From: a bacterium
GTDB lineage: Bacteria; Electryoneota; B3-LCP
Assembly (NCBI GenBank): GCA_026394195.1
Contig: JAPKYS010000012.1
Span: forward strand, 1-37,104
Direction: 5' to 3'
DNA length: 37,104 bases
In this document: positions 17,313 to 26,243 of the stretch, in pieces
How the letters are laid out: each line of letters starts with the position of its first letter
Position numbering within the stretch: the stretch's first letter is position 1
The notes under the pieces: model-generated
What the model was told of the DNA's origin: nothing
Databases searched by the model: none
What the model saw: only the letters and a program-made list of their open reading frames with translations
Program-made: the position numbers and the translations under genes

Positions 17313-17334
17313 AAAAAAAGGAGCTTTAGGCTCC
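17313..17334 (-). terminator. Terminator of the FG-GAP protein gene
   Basis: GGAGC-loop-GCTCC on the minus strand is followed directly by seven T residues, about 40 bases after the stop codon. Confidence 0.75.
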
Positions 17335-17342
17335 GCAGAAGT

Positions 17343-17366
17343 GGAGGGACACGCTTCGTCGTGTCC
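17343..17366. repeat. GGAG-type REP-like palindrome (single)
   Basis: GGAG followed by GGACACG, a CTTCGT loop and CGTGTCC. The right half of the pair at 34236-34301 is the same sequence with one base changed, more than 16 kb away. Confidence 0.65.
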
Positions 17367-17374
17367 AGGTACAT

Positions 17375-19138
17375 TTATTTGACTAGTGCGATTTTAGTAT
17401 AAGTACTTTGATTGTGAGTATACAACTTAGCAAGATATATTCCTGAAACACTGACTTGTCCTTGGCGATTTACGCCATTCCATTCAATCATCTCCTGTCC
17501 CCTTTTAATGGTTAGTTTTTTAATTAATTCTCCTTTCAGATTGTAGATTTCCAGGTTTGGAATTTCGCTTCCTTGCCACTCTATTTTCAGGCTGATATTG
17601 GCATTAAACGGATTGGGATAGGCGGTCAAAGATAATTGTGAGGGAATGAGAACTGGCGGTTTGATGGGAGGCACTCCCACAGATTGATGTAATGTGGTAT
17701 CACCTAATATGACATGCACGCGACCCTTGCGGTGTTCTAATGTCGAGAGGTAATATCCAGGTTCCCCAATGACCATATCATCGATCCCATCACCGTTGAC
17801 GTCACAGGATATATGGGAAGTTCCTAAACCTGCTTCGTAACCCGACCTGTGAAAATTAGCGTCGATTAGAGAATCTGCATCTTGACCCCCTAACCAAACA
17901 AAAACATCACCAGAGGTAAACCCCGAGACACAGGATATGATATCTTCATAGCCATCACCATTGAGATCACACCCAAATAGATCCCATCCGATACCGATGC
18001 CATTTTGATCGACAAAGATTTTATCTGGTGTATTTGAGATTTGTACTCCCCCGTAGTAAATGTAGATGGCGCTGAAATGATTAGGTAGGTTCACTTCTCG
18101 ATTTCCGACGATCAGATCCTTTATCCCATCATGGTTAAAATCAATGCCAGCAACGCTCATCCCCAACTTAGCCATCGCTGTATCACCATACTGGTACCAG
18201 TCCGGAACCAGATTGGGAGGCGACCCGCCTGAAAATAAAATAACTGCACCGCAGCTATAGCCGTTGGGTACCGTGCATGAAGCATCCCCCAGCAGGAAGT
18301 CGCTAAAACCATCGTCATTAATATCCCCCATTTCGGCGATATCGCCATAAAAACGGTCGAATTGTGCACTCCCGGTCATCGTCAGGTCGGGAATAGAATC
18401 TAATAGATTTCCACCGAAATAGAGATAAAACTTCCCAGAAATAAGATGTGGATACGGTTGGATTTCATAAAATCCATCACCTATAATAAAGTCATTACCG
18501 CCGTCCCCGTTGAAATCACCAACTGCTCCGGCATCATAGCCAAAGCCTGATTCAAGGTCTGGTGACTCACCATCCAAGACTAAATCTGGGATGGTATCGA
18601 AAGCTGCACCGCCAAAATAGAGGTAGCAGCAGTAGTGAAGCCATGGATCTGGGATTCGCGATTGCACAAGTAAATCCACTCCGCCATCGCCGTTCACATC
18701 ACCAATATTGAACATCCGGTAACTAAAATTGGTCGTGCTGTCGCCCGGCGGTCCAAAGGAGTAAGCTGGGGTGCTGTCAGGAAAGGAGTTGCCGTAGTAA
18801 ACGTAAATCCTATTGGTCTCGCCTCCGGCGCAAAAGTCGTCAAACCCGTCGCCGTTTACGTCGCCAAGATTTGCCAGAGACAATCCCAGCCAGGTAGAGT
18901 CGGTTTCGCCAGTGCTGGTCCACCAGGCAGTCAGGGGCTGCACCTGCGCGGCGGCGGGGAGGGTTAGTAACAGGGTGGTCAGTGCGGTAAGGAGGAGAAC
19001 TTGCGTTGTGTCAGGTCTTGCCCGAAGGGTGTGACCTGACACCAGTGGTGTTGGATGATTGAGCGTCAGGTCACGCCGCCCTTCGGCGACTAAGACCCGA
19101 CGCAACGCGGTAAATAAGGTCAGAGTTTTAGGGTGCAT
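17375..19138 (-). CDS. Exported FG-GAP repeat (integrin-like beta-propeller) protein
   Basis: The product has 587 residues. After a signal peptide, about seven FG-GAP units carry calcium-binding-like 'DVNGDGFDDF' / 'DFNGDGGNDF' loops alternating with 'YVYYGN' / 'LYFGG' strands, as in integrin-alpha-type propellers. It ends in a divergent sorting domain (AYPNPFNANISL ... SGIYLAKLYTHN...KIALVK). It probably acts as a surface ligand-binding or adhesion protein; no enzyme motif is visible. GGAG before the ATG at 19138 supports the start. The N-terminus is odd: about 33 residues encoded by two inverted palindromes (19003-19108) lie between 'MHPKTLTLFTALR' and the hydrophobic 'VLLLTALTTLLLTLP'. No alternative start is visible after them. 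Confidence 0.85.
   Translation of the reverse strand: MHPKTLTLFTALRRVLVAEGRRDLTLNHPTPLVSGHTLRARPDTTQVLLLTALTTLLLTLPAAAQVQPLTAWWTSTGETDSTWLGLSLANLGDVNGDGFDDFCAGGETNRIYVYYGNSFPDSTPAYSFGPPGDSTTNFSYRMFNIGDVNGDGGVDLLVQSRIPDPWLHYCCYLYFGGAAFDTIPDLVLDGESPDLESGFGYDAGAVGDFNGDGGNDFIIGDGFYEIQPYPHLISGKFYLYFGGNLLDSIPDLTMTGSAQFDRFYGDIAEMGDINDDGFSDFLLGDASCTVPNGYSCGAVILFSGGSPPNLVPDWYQYGDTAMAKLGMSVAGIDFNHDGIKDLIVGNREVNLPNHFSAIYIYYGGVQISNTPDKIFVDQNGIGIGWDLFGCDLNGDGYEDIISCVSGFTSGDVFVWLGGQDADSLIDANFHRSGYEAGLGTSHISCDVNGDGIDDMVIGEPGYYLSTLEHRKGRVHVILGDTTLHQSVGVPPIKPPVLIPSQLSLTAYPNPFNANISLKIEWQGSEIPNLEIYNLKGELIKKLTIKRGQEMIEWNGVNRQGQVSVSGIYLAKLYTHNQSTYTKIALVK
19003..19108. repeat. Inverted pair of palindromic repeats inside a signal-peptide coding region
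   Basis: Copy A (19003-19042) has GTGTCAGGTC..GTGACCTGACAC. Copy B (19063-19108), in the opposite orientation, has GCGTCAGGTC..GACCCGACGC. They flank a spacer of about 20 bases, so the whole segment can fold as an outer stem with two inner hairpins. Single copies of the same family lie at 20337-20377 and 28571-28610. The pair is read through without a stop in the FG-GAP gene. Confidence 0.75.
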
Positions 19139-19165
19139 TAGGGCTCCGTTTCAGGGTGAGAGGAG

Positions 19166-19343
19166 CTACCTGTCCTTGACGATATCGTACAGCGTCATCG
19201 CCTGGGCGCGCTGGTCGCGGGGGATGGTCATGATCCAGCGGTTGATGCGTTCCGGCGCAACCATTCAGGAAAGTGCATAGCGCTAATCCCAATAACGCAG
19301 AGACGGCTGCCTCGATTCCAAGTTTCCTCTTCATAAGAGTCAT
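19166..19343 (-). pseudogene. Small lipoprotein gene with apparent frameshift
   Basis: The minus-strand frame begins MKRKLGIEAAVSALLGLALC and reaches a lipobox-like 'LNGC', a typical lipoprotein signal. Immediately afterwards plausible coding continues in another frame: 'APERINRWIMTIPRDQ', then 'AQAMTLYDIVKDR' and a stop at 19166. The original frame runs instead into an Arg/Pro-rich tail overlapping the next gene. The simplest reading is a ~55-residue lipoprotein broken by a small indel near 19255-19262, or a sequencing error there. Alternatively, a separate 32-codon reading frame starts at the ATG at 19264. A promoter lies upstream and the FG-GAP gene follows, so the two were probably one operon. 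Confidence 0.4.
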
Positions 19344-19414
19344 CCCACTTCCCCGCAGAAGGAACGAGGATTATGTTGGTTTAGAATAACGGTTAAGGGT
19401 ATAGCCCCATCAAG

Positions 19415-19443
19415 AATATACAAAAGATTTTCGTAAAATTCAA
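19415..19443 (-). promoter_or_regulatory. Sigma70-like promoter for the lipoprotein and FG-GAP genes
   Basis: Minus strand: TTGAAT, 17 bases, TATATT. It would drive a leader of about 70 bases into the small lipoprotein frame. Confidence 0.6.
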
Positions 19444-19542
19444 GAGGTATTGACATTTTTCTGAAATTCTTTGAGTCCGGATTGTTATTTTCCACCTCTT
19501 CAAAGTCAAGGATACCTCCCATTGACTGCAAAGAAAATTTAA

Positions 19543-19571
19543 TTGACTATGCAGTTTAAATTCGCTATATT
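19543..19571 (+). promoter_or_regulatory. Sigma70-like promoter for the prolyl isomerase gene
   Basis: TTGACT, a 17-base spacer, TATATT, with a predicted start near 19578 and a leader of about 88 bases. Confidence 0.75.
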
Positions 19572-19665
19572 GTTCTCTTAAGAGAAAAATGATCACCTCA
19601 CCGGATCTCGCTTGATCCATTCCAGTGGAAAAGTAGTCTAAACACCGAATAGAGAGGAACTAACC

Positions 19666-20325
19666 ATGCCGCGCCGATTGATTGCATTTTCAGCCATCCT
19701 GTTACTGCTCTTTGGATGTGCTTCCAAGAAAGCCGAGAAACGAGAAGCTGCCGAGCCGAAATCCCAAGTCGAAGAACCCGCGCAGACGCAGACTCAAACC
19801 CCAACTCAACCCGAAACCAAGGTGAACGCCGTGCCCGAAATCGCCACCATCGAAACACGACTGGGCAATATGGTCGTCGAATTTTTTCCCGACGTCGCGC
19901 CGAACCATGTTGCTAATTTCATCAAGTTAGCCAAGGAAGGCTTCTACAACGGAAGCACCTTCCATCGCGTTATACCCGGATTCGTCATTCAGGGCGGCGA
20001 CCCCAACTCCAAGGATAATGATCGTACCAACGACGGCATGGGCGGCCCGGGATATTCCGTCAATGCCGAATTCAACAGCAAACTGCACTTGAGAGGTACG
20101 CTGGCGATGGCGCGGTCTCAGGACCCCAACAGCGCCGGTTCGCAGTTCTACATCTGCCTCGCACCCCTGCCGCAGTTAGACAACAAGTACACTGTCTTCG
20201 GTCAAGTGATATCCGGCATGGAGGTCGCCGATAAGATCGCCGCCCTAAAGCGCGATCCCAATGACAATCCTCTGGAATCCGTTGCTATGAAGATCATTGT
20301 GTCACCCAAACCGGAAAAGAAGTAA
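19666..20325 (+). CDS. Cyclophilin-type peptidyl-prolyl cis-trans isomerase lipoprotein
   Basis: This 219-residue protein catalyses proline cis-trans isomerisation to assist folding of exported proteins. A lipoprotein signal with lipobox LFGC (Cys18) indicates anchoring in the periplasm or outer membrane. A Lys/Glu- and Gln/Thr/Pro-rich linker (19-57) leads to a bacterial cyclophilin domain (58-215). Its active-site hallmarks are 'FHRVIPGFVIQGGD', 'GTLAMAR', 'GSQFYI' and 'LDNKYTVFGQV'. GAGAGGAACT before the ATG is a good ribosome site, and a strong promoter lies upstream. Such a foldase fits a genome exporting many large beta-rich proteins, but that link is inference. A palindromic repeat lies just after the stop. 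Confidence 0.93.
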   Translation: MPRRLIAFSAILLLLFGCASKKAEKREAAEPKSQVEEPAQTQTQTPTQPETKVNAVPEIATIETRLGNMVVEFFPDVAPNHVANFIKLAKEGFYNGSTFHRVIPGFVIQGGDPNSKDNDRTNDGMGGPGYSVNAEFNSKLHLRGTLAMARSQDPNSAGSQFYICLAPLPQLDNKYTVFGQVISGMEVADKIAALKRDPNDNPLESVAMKIIVSPKPEKK

Positions 20326-20336
20326 TTCCAATTCAT

Positions 20337-20377
20337 CGTTGCGTCAGGTCTTGCCCCGAAGGGGTGTGACCTGACGC
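20337..20377. repeat. Palindromic repeat (GCGTTG...CAGGTC family), single copy
   Basis: GCGTCAGGTC and GACCTGACGC arms with a TTGCCCCGAAGGGGTGT centre that itself folds. It fills half of the 85-base gap between the isomerase and response-regulator genes and may act as a terminator or mRNA stabiliser, though no T-run follows. Confidence 0.7.
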
Positions 20378-20410
20378 TCAACTGTTTAACTTATAGCCGA
20401 AGAACGCACT

Positions 20411-21109
20411 ATGAACCCACCCAAAGCTCTCTTTGTAGACGATGAACCCTTCGTCCTAAAAGCCCTGCGGCGCATCTTTATGGATGACAATCTGGACATC
20501 GGATTCGCCTGCAACGGCGAAGAAGCGCTGCAGTATCTGCAGGAAACCGAAGTCGACGTCATCCTCTCCGACCATAATATGCCGGGCTTGACCGGCGTCG
20601 AATTTCTCGCCAAAGCCAAGGAGATTCAGCCCGACGCCATCCGCATGCTGATCACTGGCCGAGGCGATATGGAACTCGCTCTAAAAGCCATCAATGAGGG
20701 TTCGATCTACAAATTCTTCTGCAAGCCCTGGGAAGACGACGACCTGCGTATCTCCATCCTCCGCTCGCTGGAATTCAAGCAGGTGCAGGCGCAGCTGCGC
20801 GACCAGCAGGAGAAACTGGCTCGCTTCGAGAGCTATTCTCAGACCATCATCACAGTGTCGCACTACATCAACAATTTCAACTGCGCGCTGATGATGTCGG
20901 TGGAAAATCTCAAGACCTCGCCCAATCTGACTCCCTTTGAGCGAAATTTAGCCGCGACCTCCTTCAAGGCATCGGAAAAGATCCGCGAGGTGCTGCGCAT
21001 TCTCAACAGACTGCAGGACATCAAGGTGACCGACTACCCCTTCAGCGAAGGCATCATCGACATCGACGCCCAGATGAAAGCCGCCATCGACGAAATAGAC
21101 GGGAGGTAA
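20411..21109 (+). CDS. Response regulator with histidine-kinase dimerisation-like output region
   Basis: The product has 232 residues. The receiver domain (about 4-120) has the acidic pocket Asp10-Asp11, phosphoacceptor Asp54 (SDHNMPG), Thr82 and Lys105-Pro106, all as expected for an active receiver. A coiled-coil linker (121-140) precedes 'SQTIITVSHYINNFN'. This resembles an H-box with His151 in the phosphoacceptor position of a DHp (HisKA) helical hairpin, followed by a second helix (about 185-210). No ATPase (N, G1, G2 boxes) follows. It may accept or relay phosphate, or dimerise with a kinase encoded elsewhere. Only a weak ribosome site precedes the ATG. Its stop is four bases before the GTG of the nucleotidyltransferase gene. 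Confidence 0.88.
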   Translation: MNPPKALFVDDEPFVLKALRRIFMDDNLDIGFACNGEEALQYLQETEVDVILSDHNMPGLTGVEFLAKAKEIQPDAIRMLITGRGDMELALKAINEGSIYKFFCKPWEDDDLRISILRSLEFKQVQAQLRDQQEKLARFESYSQTIITVSHYINNFNCALMMSVENLKTSPNLTPFERNLAATSFKASEKIREVLRILNRLQDIKVTDYPFSEGIIDIDAQMKAAIDEIDGR

Positions 21110-21113
21110 GGGG

Positions 21114-21452
21114 GTGAAAGCCAAAAGAAGACGATCGAACGAAATTCAATCGCTTTTGCCTGAAATAAAGAGTAGACTTGCCGCACTCTATGGCGAGAGG
21201 TTGGTTCAGGTTATCCTCTATGGATCTTTCGCCAAAAATCGTGCGACCACTGATTCTGACATTGACATTGCCATCGTGTTGAAAGGTGAGGTTGAAAAAA
21301 TAAAAGAGCTCTCACGCAGCGGAGATGCTCTTTTTGATTTGATGTTGGATTCAGAGGAATTAATTTCGATTTATCCTCTGAGCGAGGTTGAAATTTGCAA
21401 TGATGTATGGCCTTTGTACAGGCATATCAGAGAGGAAGGGGTGAGGATATGA
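21114..21452 (+). CDS. MntA-like nucleotidyltransferase (MNT) antitoxin-type protein
   Basis: This 112-residue minimal nucleotidyltransferase carries the GSX10DXD signature: 'YGSFAKNRATTDSDIDIAIV' (about residues 36-55). In MntA/HepT toxin-antitoxin pairs, this family AMPylates a HEPN-domain RNase toxin to silence it. A GTG start with GGGAGG just upstream is used; the gene begins four bases after the response-regulator stop. The expected HEPN gene is missing: an ATG overlaps the stop codon (ATGA) but the frame ends after eight codons, and the SIR2 gene follows. It could act in trans, be a decaying remnant, or belong functionally to the SIR2 gene. Imperfect ~20-base direct repeats flank it (21098-21118 and 21464-21482). 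Confidence 0.8.
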   Translation: MKAKRRRSNEIQSLLPEIKSRLAALYGERLVQVILYGSFAKNRATTDSDIDIAIVLKGEVEKIKELSRSGDALFDLMLDSEELISIYPLSEVEICNDVWPLYRHIREEGVRI

Positions 21453-21475
21453 GGGAAGATTTCGACTGGAGGTAG
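21449..21475 (+). pseudogene. Possible HEPN (HepT-like) gene remnant
   Basis: The ATG overlaps the MNT stop codon exactly as in many MNT-HEPN pairs and is followed by 'REDFDWR' and a stop. HEPN toxins of this family often begin with a similar Met-Arg-Glu-Asp...Trp pattern. Eight codons are far too few to prove homology, so this is a suggestion from position. Confidence 0.22.
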
Positions 21476-21495
21476 GGGGTGAGCAAGGATAGTAT

Positions 21496-24400
21496 ATGCG
21501 AATAGGACAAATTGATTTTCCAAGAGAATTAATTGACGCCCAAGCGGAAAAAAATCTGGTGATTTTCGCAGGGGCAGGCGTGTCAATGCCTCATCCGTCT
21601 AACTATCCCAATTTTAGAGATCTTGCAAACAAGATTGCAGAAGGTAAATCGACCAAAAGAAAAATGGGGGAGCCTTTCGATCAATTCTTGGGCCGATTAA
21701 ATGACGAAGGCGTAAAAGTTCACGAAATAACACGTGACCTCTTAAGCGATCCCAACTCAAATCCAAATCGTCTTCACTCATCGATTCTGAAATTATTCCC
21801 AGATACTGTCAACACTCGGATTGTTACTACTAATTTTGATACTCATTTTTCGAAGGTGATAGACAACAAGACTAAGATTTACTCAGCACCTGCTCTCCCA
21901 CTTGGCAATAACTTTAGGGGATTGGTTCATCTACACGGTTCGGTTGTAGATGATATCGACCATCTGATATTGACTGATCATGACTTTGGAAGAGCCTATT
22001 TAACCGAGGGCTGGGCAAGTAGGTTTTTACAAGAAATGTATGCTAAATACACCGTACTATTTATTGGGTACAGCCACAATGATCCGATAATGAATTATTT
22101 AACCCGGGGCTATCACCTGATAAGACTCACAGCTTATTTGCACTTGTTCCAGAAAACGATGTAAAAAGGTGGGATTTTCTTAAAATAAATGCGCTACCGT
22201 ATCCAGTGTTTAAAGGAGGGAAAAAACATCGTTCTTTAGTCGAGGCAATTGAAAAATGGGCGATATTAACCAAGCAAGGTTCACTTGATCATAAGAAACG
22301 CATTGTGAACATTGTAAGTAATCCGAATTCAATAATTCCTGAAGATCAAAGTTATCTGAGGGAATTTGTTTTTCTTAGAGACGAGTTAGTGCGTTATTTT
22401 TGTAACTCAACGACACAAATAGAATGGTTAAAATGGGTTGAAAAGGAAGGTTTTTTTCAATCCCTTTTTGATCCCTATTCTAAATTAAATCCTGTCGAAG
22501 AACGAATTGCAGATTGGTTCAGCCGACATTACGTGATTGAGTTGTCCGAAGAGGCATTGGATTTAGTCCGTAGAAATGGTTGCAATTTTAACCAGATACT
22601 CTGGAGGAATATTGCGCATTATCTATGGCATGGGAAGATTATCCAAAAAAATCCTACGCAGCTTTCACAATGGTTAATTGTGCTTTTAAACTCAGAAATT
22701 CCTGAGAATACCGGTGATTACTTAGATTACATACTCGCTTCATGCAAGTATCCGATAAATACCGATATTGCTCTGATCCTGTTTGATTATTTATTAACAC
22801 CAAGGATAAATTTGGGGCTTGGATTTAATTTTGACAAATCAGGAGATATAGTTTTAGAGAAAAGCCGATTTGAAACCTTCTTGTCACCTTTGTCCTTTTA
22901 TAATCAAGGTTTCTGGGGTCAGTTGTTGAGAAATATTCCCACATATGCCGTTTATAGGCTTGAGACAATATTTAAAAAACATCTTACGAGTGCCTATTTT
23001 TCCTTGAAAGTTGCTGGCTCGGCGTATGAAGACTACGATCCTTCTTGCTTGTTCCGCACAACTATTGCTGAGAATGAAAATCACAGAATGGCTCATGACA
23101 TGGATTTATTGATAGATGGAGCACGTGATCTTTTGGAATGGTTCATCGACAACAATGAGGAGTTTGCATGTAAACTAATTGATGAATGGTACAATACTAC
23201 TGTTCCTATTCTTAAAAGGCTAGCGACTTATGGAATGGAAAGAAACAATGCTTTAAATGCTGAACAGAAATTGAAATGGATTTTAGATCACAATTTGATA
23301 TGGAGTGGAAATAATAATCCCGAAGTCTATAGCTTGTTAAAAAATATATTCCCAAAACTGAGTGATGAGCAAAAAGGGATTCTACTTGATAAAATAGAGC
23401 TTGGCTTTCATAACTCAGATAGTGACTTGGAAGAAAGAGAACGGAGCGAGGGCGCAATAGGTAACTTATTGGTATGGTTAAGAAATGCTGATCGAGAATC
23501 AATTCTAGCCTCACAACGATATTCAGGATACCAAAGCATGCATCCAGATTTTAAACCCTATGAATACCTTGATCAAACCTATTGGCAAAGTGGTGTGAGA
23601 AATGGTACTAGACCGCCAAAATCAGTCGACGAACTTCTTACAGATGAACCTAAAAAAATCATCGATTGGCTTATAGACTATAAGGGTGATTTGTTTAATG
23701 GACCCAATCGCGAAGGATTGTTATATTGCATTCGCGAGGCATCGAAGAAGTCATTCAGCTGGGGATGGCAACTCGTTAAAGAACTTGAAAACAAGGCTAA
23801 CTGGACCTCTGATATCTGGAGACAGGTAATTTATGGATTTCGTGACAGTACCAAAAACGATACTGAATGGGAATTAATTCTAGAATTCTTGCAATCACAC
23901 CCAAAGGTATATTTGAATGATAACCCAATTTCCGAGTTGCTATCGAAAGGGATTATGGGGGAAGAACACCCTATTCCGTCCACTTTTTTAAAATTGACAA
24001 AAAATGTAGCTGAATCAGTATTGAATTCAGTTTTAGATTCTACCGATAATGAGGCAAAATCAGATACGGTAGACCTACAGACAGCCATTAATAGGTCTGG
24101 AGGTAAATTCACTGAATTGTTTATATATTGTCTCGCTCGAGAGCGCCGAGAAATTGGTGAAAGTATGAATGAGATACCTGAGGAATACAGAAGGGTTTTT
24201 ATTTCAATTATCACAAAGAATAGCCTTCAGGCAAAGTTTGGCAGGGTGATATTAACAAGCCAAATTAATTATTTATTTTGGTTAGATTCTACATGGACTC
24301 GGAATTATCTGATTTCGTTGCTTGACTGGTCAAAGAGCATCGAAGAAGCAAGTATAGCTTGGTCAGGATTTCTCTCCCATGGCCGATGGACTGAAGGACT

Positions 24401-25031
24401 TTTGCCTGATCTTATGCCACTTTACCGAAAAGCATTTAAATACCTCCCCCAATTGGGAAACATGCGACATTCGTTCGCAAATCATATGGCTAATTTAGCA
24501 GTCTTTGGTTCTATTCACCCAATTAAAGAAAAATGGTTACTCGACTTTATTGAATCAGGAGAAGATACAGATAGAAAAGAATTTGCTTCGAGTATTAAAT
24601 TGCAGCTAGAATCCCTCGATGATACACAAGTCCAATTCTTGTGGAAAAGATGGCTAAAACAATATTGGGATCTTAGGTTGAAGGGAAAACCTAAACCTCT
24701 TGGAAATGATGAAATAAAAGAAATGATTGAATGGCTTCCTTATCTTAAACCAGTTCTAAGTGACGCCATCGATAGAATCGTTAAAAGTGAACCACCGGTA
24801 ATAAACGAGTCATTATTCTATAGGAAGATAATTGACAAAGGTCTAGTTGAGTATGCTCCTGATGCGATTGCCAAATTACTTCTTCATCTGTTACCTGTCG
24901 TACCAAATACACCTTGGATTTGTAATCAATTGAAAACCATTTTAGACTCGCTCAGCAAATTGAAGATAGAAGCGAAGGATCTAGAAAAGCTAAGAAATCA
25001 TGCATCGAGATTAGGTTGTCTCGATAATTAA
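21496..25031 (+). pseudogene. SIR2-domain anti-phage-type protein, split by a frameshift
   Basis: Two frames together encode about 1178 residues. The first (21496-22164) holds a SIR2-like NAD-binding domain: 'FAGAGVS' (Gly-rich), 'TTNFDTHF', catalytic-type His in 'LVHLHGSV', and 'FIGYSHNDPI'. After 'IMNYLTRG', coding resumes one base out of phase as 'LSPDKTHSLFALVPENDVKR', and runs open to 25031. The long, mostly helical C-terminal region resembles those of defence-associated sirtuins (DSR-type), which deplete NAD on phage infection; DUF4020-like is my guess. The shift lies at the CCCGGGG run (22103-22109). The island is AT-rich compared with both sides, indicating horizontal acquisition. It may be a true mutation, a sequencing error or, less likely, a programmed shift. 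GTG at 22206 could start a separate protein, but no ribosome site is convincing. Confidence 0.75.
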
Positions 25032-25076
25032 TTCCCCCCCTCCGTATCACCCTAAAACCTCTCTCCGGGATGCATC

Positions 25077-26243
25077 ATGAAGAAATCCCCCCTCCCCTCG
25101 TCCGTCCGCTCGTTAGGCTTGGTCAGCCTGTTCAACGACGCGGCGTCGGAGATGATCTACCCGCTGCTGCCGGCGTTTCTCACCGGCGTATTGGGCGTCG
25201 GAGCGGTCGCTTTGGGCGCGTTAGAGGGCGTCGCCGAGTCGCTCTCCAGCATCTTAAAGCTGCTGTCGGGCCGCTGGTCGGATAAATTCCACAAGCGCAA
25301 AGCCCCCACGCTGGCGGGCTATGCCCTCTCCGGGTTCGCCCGGCCGTTCATGGCGCTCACCGGAGCCTTCTGGCAGCTCTTCAGCCTGCGCCTGCTGGAC
25401 CGCGTCGGCAAAGGCATCCGTTCCGCTCCGAGGGACGCTCTGATCGCCGACGTCACTCCGCCCGAAATGCGCGGCCGAGCCTTCGGTTTCACCCGCGCGC
25501 TGGATCACCTGGGAGCCGTCGTCGGGCCGCTGCTGGCGGCTGGAATTTTGCTGCTGGCTCCGGGCCATCTGAGGCTGGTCTTCGGTCTGGCAGCCATCCC
25601 CGTCTGCGGCGCTCTGCTGATCCTGATCTTCGGAGTCAAAGACAAACCCGGATCAGCGAAGCCGGCGCAGGTCGTAAAAACCCCCTTGAATCCCACTTTC
25701 TGGAGGTATTTATTCTGCGTTTTTCTGTTCACGCTGGGCAATTCGTCCGATGCCTTTTTACTGCTGCGAGCGCAGAGCCTGGGCGTGAGCCTCGCCGCCA
25801 TCCCCATCCTCTGGGCTGCTTTCCACGTCGTCAAATCGGTGACCTCCACACCCGGAGGCAGGCTTTCCGACCGCTGGGGGCGGAAGAAGACCATCCTGAC
25901 GGGCTGGATCTGGTACGCGCTGGTCTACGCCGGATTCGCCTTCGCCGCAGACGCTCTGCACGTCTGGGGATTGTTCCTGGCTTACGGCATCTTCTTCGGC
26001 CTGACCGAAGGCGTCGAGCGCGCCTACGTCGCTGACCTGGTGGGCGAAGAGAAGCGCGGCTACGCCTTCGGCTGGTACCATCTGGCTATCGGCATTGGAG
26101 CGCTCCCGGCCAGCCTGATCTTCGGAGCGATCTACCAGAGCTTCGGCGCTCACGCCGCCTTCCTCATGGGAGCCGCCCTGGCGCTGACCGCAGGAATCGG
26201 GTTGGCAATGGTTAAAAACTCAGAAAAAATAGAAAAGGCTTGA
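25077..26243 (+). CDS. Major facilitator superfamily transporter
   Basis: This 388-residue inner-membrane protein has about 11-12 hydrophobic segments. The MFS loop motif after TM2 reads 'GRWSDKFHKRK', and the equivalent in the second half reads 'GGRLSDRWGRKK'. 'RVGKGIRSAPRDALIAD' and 'RGRAFGFTRALDHLGAVVGP' are typical of a subgroup of drug/solute-efflux-like MFS proteins; the substrate cannot be read from sequence. It begins 45 bases after the SIR2 stop. Base composition returns abruptly to high GC, higher than most of the window. The ribosome site is weak (CCGGGATG). Its stop codon overlaps the -35 of the next promoter. Confidence 0.88.
   Translation: MKKSPLPSSVRSLGLVSLFNDAASEMIYPLLPAFLTGVLGVGAVALGALEGVAESLSSILKLLSGRWSDKFHKRKAPTLAGYALSGFARPFMALTGAFWQLFSLRLLDRVGKGIRSAPRDALIADVTPPEMRGRAFGFTRALDHLGAVVGPLLAAGILLLAPGHLRLVFGLAAIPVCGALLILIFGVKDKPGSAKPAQVVKTPLNPTFWRYLFCVFLFTLGNSSDAFLLLRAQSLGVSLAAIPILWAAFHVVKSVTSTPGGRLSDRWGRKKTILTGWIWYALVYAGFAFAADALHVWGLFLAYGIFFGLTEGVERAYVADLVGEEKRGYAFGWYHLAIGIGALPASLIFGAIYQSFGAHAAFLMGAALALTAGIGLAMVKNSEKIEKA

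Larger units (their letters stand above)
19344..19665. other. Divergent intergenic region
   Basis: This 322-base AT-rich gap separates the minus-strand lipoprotein/FG-GAP unit from the plus-strand prolyl isomerase. It carries one well-formed promoter for each direction. I see no credible gene inside it. Confidence 0.6.

Noticed and set aside
19340..19620. Short minus-strand frames in the divergent gap at 19340-19620
   Set aside because: They cross both predicted promoters, lack ribosome sites and show no protein-like pattern.
22206..25031. Independent gene starting at the GTG at 22206
   Set aside because: The same frame is coding-like upstream ('LSPDKTHSLFALVPENDVKR') and joins the SIR2 domain at the GGGG run, so it is better explained as the second part of one split gene.
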